DNA of 64,000 nt from DATJLY01 sp035532935 (lineage in GTDB: Bacteria; Pseudomonadota; Alphaproteobacteria; ATCC43930; CGMCC-115725). The position numbers were made by a program, and so were the translations under genes. The stretch is taken from contig DATKQE010000034.1 in assembly GCA_035532935.1 (NCBI GenBank), positions 1 through 64,000 of the forward strand, read 5' to 3'. Under the pieces are notes generated by a model. The model was given only the letters and a program-made list of their open reading frames with translations, was not told where the DNA came from and ran no database searches. Shown piece after piece: positions 7,605 to 15,684 of this stretch (position 1 is the stretch's first letter; each line of letters opens with the position of its first letter).

Positions 7605-7870
7605 ATGGCCGGCGCAACCGTATCTCCGAAACCCACCAAAGCCACCCGCGTCCCGCGGGCGGCGCGCGTCCCGCACACCGGGAAGCGTCCGGAACGCTGC
7701 CCACAATTGCGGTAGCACCGCAGTCACCAAGAAGGGAACGCGCAACAAGAGGATCGAGATCGTCCAACTCTGGCGCTGTGCATCGTGCAAGCGGGTCTTC
7801 ACGCCGGGTCCGCCGGCGCTCCGGAACAAGACCTATCCGCTTCGCGTGGTGCTTGAGCGCAGGGGATGTC
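7605..7870 (+). pseudogene. Transposase N-terminal fragment with frameshift
   Basis: ATG 7605 opens MAGATVSPKPTKATRVPRAA and runs to ERCPQ. Near 7713 one extra base shifts the frame, which continues as NCGSTAVTKKGTRNKRIE, WRCASCKRVFTPGPP and ALRNKTYPLRVVLE. Removing one A gives CPHCGS, restoring a CxxC...CxxC zinc ribbon typical of the N-terminus of some DDE transposases. Similarity stops near 7866, and no catalytic domain follows. It is therefore the stub of an insertion sequence, both frameshifted and truncated. No terminal inverted repeats were found. The rest of 7254-8102 holds nothing else I can support. Confidence 0.6.
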
Positions 7871-8102
7871 ATGAGCACCAGATTATAAATCTGGGGGTCG
7901 AGCGTTCGCCTCTCTCCGGGCGCGCCAACTTCCGATGGTATTCTTCATCGTCATGGGCGATTTTCCGACGGCGGCGGGCTCGCTCCGGCGCGCCTTGCTT
8001 TCCCGGCCGCGGCCCGGGATGCTAGAATCCACGCTTTCACGCGCGCGATCGAGGCGCGGTGCGGGCCGGCGGATGGGCGGCGGGGCGGCCCAAGGGGGAC
8101 GG

Positions 8103-9047
8103 ATGAGCGCGTTCTTGGTGTTCCTCGCCGTGCTCGCGCTCTTGGTTCTGGCGACGATCGCCGCCGGCGTGAAGACGGTGCCGCAGGGCACGCAGTGGAC
8201 GGTCGAGCGCTTCGGCCGCTATCGCGCCACGCTCTATCCCGGCCTCAACCTCATCCTTCCCTATGTCGATCGCATCGGCCGGAAGCTCAACGTGCAGGAG
8301 ACCGTGCTCGAAATCCCGAGCCAGTCGGTCATCACCAAGGACAATGCCTCGGTCACCGTCGACGGTATCGTCTTCTACCAGGTGCTCGACGCCGGCAAGG
8401 CGGCCTACGAGGTGCAGGACCTCGAGCGGGCGATCACCAATATCACGATGACCAACATCCGCACCGCGATCGGCGCGCTCGACCTCGACGAGACGCTGTC
8501 GCGGCGCGACGAGATCAACGACCGCCTGCTGCATGTTCTCGATGCTGCCTCGGGGCCGTGGGGGACCAAGATCACCCGCGTCGAACTCAAGGACGTGCGT
8601 CCGCCCGAGGACGTGGTCGTATCGATGTCGAAGCAGCTCACGGCCGAGCGCGAGAAGCGCGCCGCCATTCTCCAGGCCGAAGGCATCAAGCAGTCGGCGA
8701 TCCTTCAGGCCGAGGGCGACAAGCAGTCGCAGATCCTGGCGGCCGAAGGGCGCCTCGCGGCGGCCAATCGCGATGCCGAGGCGCGCGAACGCCTGGCGCA
8801 GGCCGAAGCCGCCGCGACCGCGTTCGTGTCCAAGGCCGTCGCCGAAGGCAGCGTGCAGGCGCTCAACTATTTCGTCGCCCAGAAATATGTCGAGGCGATG
8901 CTGCAGATCGGCAAGTCGGACAATGCCCGCCTCGTGCTGATGCCGATGGAGACGAGCGGCCTCATCGGCGCGATCGCCGGCATCGCCGAACTCGCCCGCG
9001 GCGCCGGCGCGGCGCCGGCGCGTCCGGACGGCGGTACGAGCGCCTGA
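8103..9047 (+). CDS. qmcA: SPFH/stomatin-like protein, QmcA type
   Basis: 314 residues from ATG 8103, with AAGGGGGAC before it. Residues 3-22 form a membrane anchor. The SPFH/band-7 domain covers about 22-190 (VPQGTQWTVERFGRYRATLY, PYVDRIGRKLNVQE, VTVDGIVFYQVLD). A long Ala/Glu/Gln-rich coiled coil follows (repeated ILQAEG units, about 190-260). These proteins form membrane ring assemblies linked to protein quality control and membrane microdomains. The next gene, 2 bases downstream, is the NfeD-like partner that commonly accompanies this family, so the two form an operon. Confidence 0.92.
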   Translation: MSAFLVFLAVLALLVLATIAAGVKTVPQGTQWTVERFGRYRATLYPGLNLILPYVDRIGRKLNVQETVLEIPSQSVITKDNASVTVDGIVFYQVLDAGKAAYEVQDLERAITNITMTNIRTAIGALDLDETLSRRDEINDRLLHVLDAASGPWGTKITRVELKDVRPPEDVVVSMSKQLTAEREKRAAILQAEGIKQSAILQAEGDKQSQILAAEGRLAAANRDAEARERLAQAEAAATAFVSKAVAEGSVQALNYFVAQKYVEAMLQIGKSDNARLVLMPMETSGLIGAIAGIAELARGAGAAPARPDGGTSA

Positions 9048-9049
9048 CC

Positions 9050-9475
9050 ATGGCCTGGATCTGGGCGATCGGCGCGCTCTTCCTCGCGCTCGTCGAGCTT
9101 CATTCCCCCGGCATGTATCTCATCTGGATCGCTGCCGGCGCGGCCATCACCGCGTTCGCGACCTTGCTGTTCGACCTCCCGCCCGAGGGGCAGCTTGTCG
9201 TCTTCGCGGCGTCCGCGCCGCTTAGCTGCGTCGCCGGGTATTTCGTCTATCGGCGCGCGATCCGTCGCAGCCGCGCCGCGCGCCTCCCCAACCAGCGGGA
9301 CCGCACGCTTGTCGGCGAGCACGGCACCGTCGCCGAGCCGATCCGCGACGGCCGCGGCAAGATCCGGCTCGGCGACACGGTCTGGCTCGCCGAAGGTCCC
9401 GACCTGCCGCAGGGCGCGCCGGTGGTGGTCAAGGCGCTGCGCGGCACGACGGCCATCGTCGCGGCCGTCGAATAG
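9050..9475 (+). CDS. NfeD-like membrane protein
   Basis: 141 residues. Three hydrophobic segments fill about 3-75 (IWAIGALFLALVELHSPGMY, LIWIAAGAAITAFATLLF, LVVFAASAPLSCVAGYFVY). A C-terminal OB-like beta domain follows (LVGEHGTVAEPIRDGRGKIR ... VVVKALRGTTAIV). This is the short NfeD/YbbJ layout without the ClpP-like protease domain. It is paired with the SPFH gene just upstream (2-base gap) and probably works with it in the membrane. Confidence 0.88.
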   Translation: MAWIWAIGALFLALVELHSPGMYLIWIAAGAAITAFATLLFDLPPEGQLVVFAASAPLSCVAGYFVYRRAIRRSRAARLPNQRDRTLVGEHGTVAEPIRDGRGKIRLGDTVWLAEGPDLPQGAPVVVKALRGTTAIVAAVE

Positions 9476-9508
9476 CGCGGCCGGCGCGAGGCCTTGCCGT
9501 CGCACCAC

Positions 9509-10222
9509 CTATTGAGCCGCGAGGAAGTCCGTGACCTCGCTGATTTCCTCAGGCGTCAGGTTCTTCGAATTTTCGTGCATGATTTCGTTCCGGCGCGCGT
9601 TCGAGGCGAAATTCTGCAACTGCTCGACGAGATATTGGCGATGCTGACCGGCAAGGCGCGGAAACGCAGCCATCCCCTCGGCATGCGCGCCATGACAGGC
9701 CTGGCAGGCGGGAACGTCATGGCTCGGAATCCCGTCCTCGAAGATTTTCTTCCCCGCGGCAATGTCCACAGGACTGCCCGCTTTGGTCCCCGAAGCAGGC
9801 GTTTGCGCTGCGTAATAGGCGGCGATGCCTTTGATCAGCGGATCCGTGAGATGCGCCGCCATGCCCCACATGTAGGTGTGAGCATGCGGGTCGGCACGCG
9901 TGTGATCGCGGAACGCCTTCAGCTGGGCCTCGATGTACTCGGCGCGCTGTCCGGCAAGGCGCGGGAAGGTGGGCGAAATGCTCCGGCCATCGAACCCATG
10001 GCAGGAAGAGCAGACATGGACCGTGCCCGCAACCTGGGCCGGGGTCGCTTGCGCCTCCTGAGCCGCCGCGCCGGACCTTGCCGGGGACGTCCCGTTGCCC
10101 GTGCAGGCAGCGAGGGCAGCAAGCGCGGTGACAGCGGCCGCCACGCGCGCCATTCGGCAGACCGCCGCCGTCATGGTCGAGCGATTTTTCCCCGCGGGCG
10201 TTGCCGGCAATGTGATCGTCAT
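9509..10222 (-). CDS. Diheme cytochrome c (c4-like) lipoprotein
   Basis: 237 residues from ATG 10222; ATG 10174 is an alternative. The hydrophobic stretch ends in LAALAAC (Cys40), a lipobox, so the protein is probably tethered to a membrane. Two cytochrome c domains follow, with CSSCH at 71-75 and CQACH at 173-177. Both share FPRLAGQ after the heme site, as in cytochrome c4 family proteins, and candidate Met ligands occur later in each domain. It is the third gene of the porin-cytochrome cluster, 17 bases downstream of the beta-barrel gene. It could accept electrons from that barrel in the periplasm. Confidence 0.88.
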   Translation of the reverse strand: MTITLPATPAGKNRSTMTAAVCRMARVAAAVTALAALAACTGNGTSPARSGAAAQEAQATPAQVAGTVHVCSSCHGFDGRSISPTFPRLAGQRAEYIEAQLKAFRDHTRADPHAHTYMWGMAAHLTDPLIKGIAAYYAAQTPASGTKAGSPVDIAAGKKIFEDGIPSHDVPACQACHGAHAEGMAAFPRLAGQHRQYLVEQLQNFASNARRNEIMHENSKNLTPEEISEVTDFLAAQ

Positions 10223-10239
10223 GGGCCACTCACCCTGAT

Positions 10240-11589
10240 TCAAAACGCGAGCCAGACAAAAGCATAAAGCGTGTCGTTGTTCTCGGCCGGGCGGCCCCTG
10301 TCTCCGTTGAATTGCGGGTAATAGATATACTGGAGGCCGAGCTTCATGTTGAGCCAAGGCCAGAAATTGGGGCCGCCATAATTGAACGGGATGTAGTCGA
10401 GTTCGCCGATCACGCCGGTCGAATTGGGACTGTTGTTCGGGGGATTGGCATAGAGCGTTGGGTCCGGCGTGCCCTGGAGGCGGAACACGCCCAGCGTGGC
10501 GCCGTAAGTCTGTTTGTAGAAATAAGTCGCCTTGGCGTGGTAACTGCGCAGGGTATTGTGACCGTTCGACGCAAAGCCCAGGGCCGGATTCGCACTCGCA
10601 TCCAGATTCTGGTTCTCGAAGATCGCGCTCGCCTGAACCGAAAAGCTATTTTTGTCCGCAAGGAACTGGTATTGCGTGTCGATGCCCACATCGGTGAGGC
10701 GATCCTTACCAAAGCCGGACATGCGCTGCGGCGTGATGCTGGCGGTCATGCCGAACAGCCCCGCCTCGATCGAATTCCGTTGCCAATCATGCTGAAGCGC
10801 CAGTCGCCAATAGGGCGCAATGCCGTTGATGACATTGTTGGTTGGTGAATTGGCGCCGACGGTCGACTGAAACTTAGGCGACAAAGAGCCATAGCCGCCG
10901 ACTTCCAGATAGATCAGACGGTTCCAATAGGTATAGGCGGTGAGGCCCGCCACCTGTTGCGCGAAGCCGCCTTCGATCATGGTCGCCGCCCCCGGAGTTG
11001 GCGCGAGGGCCGATCCAACGAACGGAAAGCTCCAGGCGGGCGTCGTGTTCCAGACGTCCTGAACGGTCGGGTTGTTGTTGAGGCTTACGCCCAGCACGGT
11101 CTCGGCATTGAAAATGCTCGCCGTTCGCGCGTAGCGAATATCCGTATTGTCCCAACTCAGAACGCGGCCGACGCCGTCATAGGTGACCTGGGCGAAGGCA
11201 CCGAGATGGGGCGCGATCGCGCCGCCATAGAAGAGACTGGTCTGATCGACAGCGAAATTGTCATTCGGGCCGAAATGCGGCGTGGCGCCGGCCTGATTGG
11301 TCTGCGTGTTGGTGAAGGAGCCAATGGTCATCACAGCGATCGGGGGATATTTCGACGTCCCGCCACCGAACGTGTAGCCGTTCAGTTTGAACAGCCTGCC
11401 ATAGGGCGTCAGTTCCGGAAAACCGTTGTGGCATGCGGCGCATTGCTGGCCGGTCTGCCGCGCGAAACTGGGGAGGGCCCGGGCTGCGGGAACACCGGCG
11501 ACGAGCGCGGCCCCGGCGGCGATCACCAACACAAGACACAGGCGAAGAGCGGAGATCGCGCCGCCGCCATTCCTGCCTTCGATGTCCAT
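10240..11589 (-). CDS. Porin-cytochrome c fusion, Cyc2-like layout
   Basis: 449 residues from ATG 11589 (an ATG two codons earlier is possible). A signal peptide covers about 1-38 and is cut after ARA. The mature protein starts LPSFARQTGQQCAACHNGFP with one heme site, CAACH, at 50-54, followed by ELTPYGRLFKLNGYTFGG. The remaining 380 residues alternate aromatic, polar and small residues as in beta strands, and the chain ends in Phe (YAFVWLAF), the usual mark of an outer-membrane barrel. A single N-terminal heme plug plus porin is the layout of Cyc2, the outer-membrane iron oxidase. True Cyc2 identity is not proven. The neighbours are a class I cytochrome c upstream and a diheme cytochrome downstream. 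Confidence 0.8.
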   Translation of the reverse strand: MDIEGRNGGGAISALRLCLVLVIAAGAALVAGVPAARALPSFARQTGQQCAACHNGFPELTPYGRLFKLNGYTFGGGTSKYPPIAVMTIGSFTNTQTNQAGATPHFGPNDNFAVDQTSLFYGGAIAPHLGAFAQVTYDGVGRVLSWDNTDIRYARTASIFNAETVLGVSLNNNPTVQDVWNTTPAWSFPFVGSALAPTPGAATMIEGGFAQQVAGLTAYTYWNRLIYLEVGGYGSLSPKFQSTVGANSPTNNVINGIAPYWRLALQHDWQRNSIEAGLFGMTASITPQRMSGFGKDRLTDVGIDTQYQFLADKNSFSVQASAIFENQNLDASANPALGFASNGHNTLRSYHAKATYFYKQTYGATLGVFRLQGTPDPTLYANPPNNSPNSTGVIGELDYIPFNYGGPNFWPWLNMKLGLQYIYYPQFNGDRGRPAENNDTLYAFVWLAF

Positions 11590-11680
11590 GACCATCCCCT
11601 CGAGTTTCGGACCACTGCCTAGGCGCGGTTGGCATCAACGCCAAACTTGGCAATGCGCCGCGTTGTCGCAAACCGCGACA

Positions 11681-12043
11681 TTATTGCGTCGCCTGCTTCA
11701 GATAGGCGATGACGTCGCGCCGCTTCTGTTCGTCCTTGACGCCCGGAAACGGCATCTTGTTGCCGGCGATGAACGCATGCGGATCGGCAAGATACTTGGA
11801 CAATGTTTCTTCGTCCCAAGTCACGTTGGCGTGCTTCATCGCTGCCGAATAATTGTCGTTCGGTACCGCTCCCGATTTTCTGCCGAACAGGCCGTGAAGG
11901 CTCGGCCCGACACCGTTCTTGCCGGCTACCAGGCTGTGACAGGCTGAACACTGAATGAAAACAGTCCGGCCGATCTTCGGATCGCCTTGCTCCCGCGCCA
12001 CCGTCGTCGCTGCGTGGAGCACGCAGCACACACAGGGCAGCAT
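11681..12043 (-). CDS. Class I cytochrome c, apparent frameshift in signal peptide
   Basis: The mature part is a typical small cytochrome c: GDPKIGRTVFIQCSACHSLV (heme CSACH), KNGVGPSLHGLFGRKSGAVP, and the Met ligand in NKMPFPG. In this frame the N-terminus is a poor signal (MLPCVCCVLHAATTVA). One frame over, ATG 12059 starts MKWLIYAALCVL, a good signal-peptide start that then runs out of frame. A one-base change near 12020-12035 would join MKWLIYAALCVL to HAATTVA. The gene is thus either frameshifted or carries a sequencing error. It would be the first gene of the porin-cytochrome cluster, 91 bases before the barrel gene. Confidence 0.75.
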   Translation of the reverse strand: MLPCVCCVLHAATTVAREQGDPKIGRTVFIQCSACHSLVAGKNGVGPSLHGLFGRKSGAVPNDNYSAAMKHANVTWDEETLSKYLADPHAFIAGNKMPFPGVKDEQKRRDVIAYLKQATQ

Positions 12044-12155
12044 AGATCAACCATTTCATCCATCACCCGATCAACCACATGGTAGAGCATACGCAACGTT
12101 TTGCGCAACTTCAAGCAGTGCCCGGCGCTGGGTAGTGGGCCAGTTTGAAAGCGGC

Positions 12156-12320
12156 TTAGCGCTTACGATCCGCCGCGTCGGCGACGGCGAGGACTAATTG
12201 CGCTTGTGCCTCGACAATCAGCTTCAGCACCTGCTGTCGTGTTTCTGGCTTGGAGCGAAGCTTCAGAAGTTCCTGATAATGTCGGATGTTTAGCCGAATG
12301 ATTTCCGGGTCTTCCATCAT
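12156..12320 (-). CDS. Small hypothetical helical protein
   Basis: About 54 residues. The start is set by GGAGG seven bases before two adjacent ATGs (12320 and 12317); the longer frame to 12428 lacks such a site. The sequence IIRLNIRHYQELLKLRSKPE and the region after it (VLKLIVEAQAQLVLA) predict two amphipathic helices. It has no signal peptide and no cysteines. I have seen similar short proteins in Rhizobiales-type genomes, but no function is known to me. It lies upstream of the cytochrome cluster on the same strand, about 100 bases away. Confidence 0.55.
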   Translation of the reverse strand: MMEDPEIIRLNIRHYQELLKLRSKPETRQQVLKLIVEAQAQLVLAVADAADRKR

Positions 12321-12579
12321 GGCCACGTCCTCCACCATGCAGGCGGGAGCGCGCGCAACCACTCTTGAAGGGGGCAGGCGTTGTCTCTCAGCCGCCGGCG
12401 CCTGTAGCGTCGTTACCGGCGATAGCAATATGCTACACCTCTTTATGTCCGGTATCGAACAGAATCGCTAACTTCTCAAACCGCCCCACGACCCGGCTCT
12501 GTCGACTGATGCGCGCTCGCAGACGAGGCGCGATGCCCGCGGGGGCATGCGCGAACCCGCGGCAGGTCTCCGCCGCGCC

Positions 12580-13470
12580 TTAGGCGATGACGCGGGTGCG
12601 GATACGGGCGAGGCCCAGGATCTCGCGGCCCTCGTCGGGGGTTGCCGGCTCGGCGCCGAGGATGCGCATGAGCCGGACCGCCTTCTCGACCAGCGCGGCA
12701 TTGTCGGCGAACACGCCGTGCTCGAGATAGTGGTTGTCTTCGAGCCCGACGCGGCAATGGCCGCCCAGCAGCACGGCCTGCGCCACCATCGGGAATTGCT
12801 GGCGCGAAATGCCGAACGCGGCCCAACGCGAGCCCTCGGGCAGCAGGTTGCGCATGTGCAGCATCGCCTCGGGCGTCGCCGGCGCGCCATAGCTGATGCC
12901 CAGCACGAGTTGGAACAGCGCCGGCGCCGCGAGCACGCCGTTCTTGATGAAATCCTTGGCGAGGCCGATGTCGCCGGTGTCGAAGCACTCGAGCTCGGGC
13001 AGCACGCCCGCGTCGCGGATGAGCCGCGCCATCGCGGCGAGGATCTCGGGCACGTTCATGAACGCCCGCGTGCGGCTCCACATCGTGCACAGATCGAGGC
13101 TGCAGATGTCGGGCTTGAGCGCCAGCACATGCCGCACCCGCACCTCGGCGCTGCACATGTTGGTGCCGGGTCCCGGCATGCCGGGATCGTCCTTGCTCGG
13201 CACGAACATCGCGCCCGGGCCGGTGGTGAGGTTGATGAGGACATCGGTGCCGCTGTCGCGGATGCGTTCGACCACCTCGCGGTAATAGGCCAGTTCCATG
13301 CTGCCCTGGCCGGTCTTGGGCTCGCGCACGTGGATGTGGCAGATGGTGGCACCGGCCTTGGCCGCGCCGATCGCCGCCTCGGCGATCTCCTGGGGCGTCA
13401 CGGGAACGGCGGGATGTTTCCCGATCGGGCCGCCGCCGGTGACGGCGCAGGTAAGAATGGTCTTGGCCAT
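12580..13470 (-). CDS. Beta-keto acid cleavage enzyme (BKACE, DUF849)
   Basis: 296 residues from ATG 13470, preceded by GGAGG. The N-terminus TCAVTGGGPIGKHPAVPVTP, the zinc-binding HIHVREP, and LINLTTGPGAMFVPS match the BKACE family. The prototype, 3-keto-5-aminohexanoate cleavage enzyme (Kce), condenses a beta-keto acid with acetyl-CoA and splits it into acetoacetate and a CoA thioester; members act on different keto acids. Conserved LECFDTGD and VGLEDN segments are present near 160 and 245. No lysine-fermentation genes adjoin it, so the substrate is open; carnitine-derived dehydrocarnitine is one alternative in soil bacteria. Confidence 0.88.
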   Translation of the reverse strand: MAKTILTCAVTGGGPIGKHPAVPVTPQEIAEAAIGAAKAGATICHIHVREPKTGQGSMELAYYREVVERIRDSGTDVLINLTTGPGAMFVPSKDDPGMPGPGTNMCSAEVRVRHVLALKPDICSLDLCTMWSRTRAFMNVPEILAAMARLIRDAGVLPELECFDTGDIGLAKDFIKNGVLAAPALFQLVLGISYGAPATPEAMLHMRNLLPEGSRWAAFGISRQQFPMVAQAVLLGGHCRVGLEDNHYLEHGVFADNAALVEKAVRLMRILGAEPATPDEGREILGLARIRTRVIA

Positions 13471-13607
13471 GGATGCGTCCTCCTGCATCCATCCTAGCAA
13501 ATCGCCCGCCGCCCGCCTATCCGGCTGGCCCGCGCCATGATGCGCGCGCCCGAGCCACGTCCATATTACGGGTGAGGTCGCGGCGCGGATCACGCGCCGC
13601 CGTCGGC

Positions 13608-13787
13608 TCAGGAGGCGAAGCTGCGTTGCGAATCGGTGTCGAGCTGTTCGGCCTCTTCCTCGTAGCGTGCCGCGAGTGCGCGAAGTTGACGCGCCAGAAT
13701 CGGCGCCGCTCTTCCAGCCTCGAGCGCGACGCTCCGCGACTTGCGCCGGAGCTGCGCAACCATGTCATACCGCTCCCGCTCGAGCAT
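13608..13787 (-). CDS. Small hypothetical protein
   Basis: 59 residues from ATG 13787 (MLERERYDMVAQLRRKSRSV), with GGAG six bases ahead; ATG 13799 would add four residues. The protein is charged and helical, ending EEEAEQLDTDSQRSFAS. Short proteins of this style, with a long helix and acidic tail, are frequent in alphaproteobacteria, but I know no function. The longer upstream frame to 14030 is rich in Arg and Cys and is not convincing. Confidence 0.45.
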   Translation of the reverse strand: MLERERYDMVAQLRRKSRSVALEAGRAAPILARQLRALAARYEEEAEQLDTDSQRSFAS

Positions 13788-14101
13788 TAGGGGCTCCATC
13801 CTCGATCTGCCGCACGATGTCTCGCGCGCGTCGCCTATCGCCCGAATCCATGCATGTTCCGTGCCGGAACCGATCGCGCGGCCGGACCGGCGGCGCATGG
13901 CGCAGCATCGCGTCGCGAGTCGATCCGCACGGCAAAGCGGCGCACGAACGGCCATTTCGGGCGCCAATTGCATCGTGGCGGCACGGCAAAGCACCATCCC
14001 TGCATGCCGGCGCGCCGCGCGCTGTTGCATTTTTAGGCAACATGCCTTGTAAAGAATCCCGACATCGATTCGGCATTGACGGGCGATCGGCGTTAACGAC
14101 G
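13788..14101. other. Intergenic stretch before the uracil-DNA glycosylase gene
   Basis: About 314 bases. Open frames on both strands are Arg/Cys/Ala-rich, without motifs or ribosome-binding sites. I see no promoter or repeat here that I would defend. Confidence 0.4.
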
Positions 14102-14737
14102 ATGGCTATCGCGGCTCGGGGCAAGGCTATGGCTGCAACCACACCAGGCGGCGACGGGGCCGCGCGCGGCGCAACACTTCCCGATCTGCTCTGCGACGGG
14201 CTCGACGTAGTCTTCGTCGGCATCAATCCATCGCTCTATGCTGTCGCGCGCGGACATTATTTTGCGCGGCCGGCGAATCGCTTCTGGCCGTGCTTTTCGC
14301 GCTCGCGGCTGAGCGGTAGCGTGCGCGCGGCGATGGGGCTCGACCGTCTCGAGCCCATCCACGACCGCATGCTCTCGGCGCATGGCTTCGGCTTCACCGA
14401 TCTCGTGAAGCGGCCGACCGCACGCGCCGATGCACTCGATCGCGCCGAGCTTGCGGGCGGTGTCGGGGATCTGGCCGCGAAGCTCGCGCGGCATCGCCCG
14501 CGCGTCGCCTGCCTGCACGGCATGACGGTCCTGCGCCATGTCCACGCCGCCTTGAGCGCCGACGACGCACCGCCTTCCCTCGGGCGGCAGACGCTTCGCA
14601 TCGGCGGCACGCTTGTCTTCGCCGTGCCCAATCCGAGCCCGGCCAACGCGCATTTCACACCGGCGGATCAGACCCTGTGGTACGACCGCCTCGCCGAATT
14701 TCTCGCCGCGCTGGGGGCCGGAAATGACGCGGCATGA
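14102..14737 (+). CDS. mug: Mismatch-specific uracil/thymine-DNA glycosylase (MUG/TDG family)
   Basis: About 211 residues from ATG 14102; ATG 14129 is possible. The first active-site motif, GINPS, is at 40-44, in the strand VVFVGINPSLYAVARGHYF. The second motif is PNPSPANAHF near the C-terminus. RPANRFWP, between them, fits the DNA-binding loop of the family. These enzymes remove uracil or ethenocytosine opposite G during base excision repair. A frame running on from far upstream is rejected because it passes through noncoding-like sequence. The next gene is an unrelated permease. Confidence 0.88.
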   Translation: MAIAARGKAMAATTPGGDGAARGATLPDLLCDGLDVVFVGINPSLYAVARGHYFARPANRFWPCFSRSRLSGSVRAAMGLDRLEPIHDRMLSAHGFGFTDLVKRPTARADALDRAELAGGVGDLAAKLARHRPRVACLHGMTVLRHVHAALSADDAPPSLGRQTLRIGGTLVFAVPNPSPANAHFTPADQTLWYDRLAEFLAALGAGNDAA

Positions 14738-14880
14738 CCGGGCGCAGCTGCGTCGGCGCGTCGCGTTCGGTTCGCTTCGGCGTACTGACGTGATTGTGCT
14801 AGAAGGCGGCGTCAACGGGCAGCGCGGACGAGACAAGGGATGACGCAGGTGCGCACACTCTTCGGGGCCGCAGCGCGGCG

Positions 14881-15684
14881 ATGATCCATCGCCTCTCGCC
14901 CTTCCTTGCGGTCATGCTCGCGCTGGGGCTGTTGTTCCTCTACGGGCCGATTGCGTCGGTCGTGGTCTATTCCTTCAATGCCTCGCGGCTGGTGACGGTG
15001 TGGGCCGGGTTCTCGACCTACTGGTATGGTGAATTGATGCGCAACGAGGCGATCCGGGCGGCGGCGCTCATCAGCCTCGAGGTTGCGCTTGCCGCCGCGA
15101 CCGGCGCCCTCGTTCTCGGCACGCTCGCGGGCTATGCGCTCGCGCGCTATCGCCGCTTCCGCGGCCGGGCGCTGTTCGGCACGCTCGTGACCGCGCCGCT
15201 GGTGATGCCGGAAGTGATGACCGGCCTGTCGATGCTGCTGCTGTTCGTGGCGCTCGAGCAGTTCACCGGATGGCCGCGGGGACGGGGCGTCCTCACCATC
15301 GTCATCGCCCATATCACGCTCGGCCTCGCCTATGTCGCCGTAGTGGTCGAGGCGCGGCTCGCTTCCTTCGACCGTTCGCTCGAGGAGGCGGCCCAGGATC
15401 TGGGCGCGCGGCCGTGGAAGGTCTTTGCCGTCATCACCCTGCCGCTCATTGCCCCGGCGCTCGTGGCCGGATGGCTCCTCGCCTTCACGCTGTCGGTCGA
15501 TGATCTTGTCATTGCAAGTTTCACCGCGGGACCGGCATCGACGACGCTGCCGATGGTGATCTTCTCGAGCGTGCGGCTTGGTGTCAGCCCGCAGATCAAC
15601 GCGCTCGCAACCATCATCCTCGGCATCGTCGCCGTGCTGGTGACGGCCGCCTCGCGCCTCATCGGCCGGGGTCAGGACTCGTAG
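14881..15684 (+). CDS. ABC transporter permease, PotC/PotI type (orphan)
   Basis: 267 residues with six hydrophobic segments, starting PFLAVMLALGLLFLYGPIAS. The cytoplasmic coupling loop EEAAQDLGARPWKVFAVITL has the EAA-x3-G signature for contacting the ATPase. The family handles spermidine/putrescine or similar organic solutes. No potA, potB or potD homologue is in the window. A short frame just upstream (ATG 14840 to TGA at 14882-14884) overlaps the start as ATGA, the usual arrangement between potB and potC, so a partner may have been lost. The 3' end overlaps apt by 13 bases, tail to tail. Confidence 0.85.
   Translation: MIHRLSPFLAVMLALGLLFLYGPIASVVVYSFNASRLVTVWAGFSTYWYGELMRNEAIRAAALISLEVALAAATGALVLGTLAGYALARYRRFRGRALFGTLVTAPLVMPEVMTGLSMLLLFVALEQFTGWPRGRGVLTIVIAHITLGLAYVAVVVEARLASFDRSLEEAAQDLGARPWKVFAVITLPLIAPALVAGWLLAFTLSVDDLVIASFTAGPASTTLPMVIFSSVRLGVSPQINALATIILGIVAVLVTAASRLIGRGQDS

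Noticed and set aside
7209..7829. Minus-strand frame of about 200 codons over the transposase stub
   Set aside because: No motif or start signal; the plus strand shows a recognisable zinc ribbon instead.
11629..11644. TTGGC-N6-GCCAA hairpin before the porin-cytochrome gene
   Set aside because: Only five paired bases; too short to call a terminator or operator.
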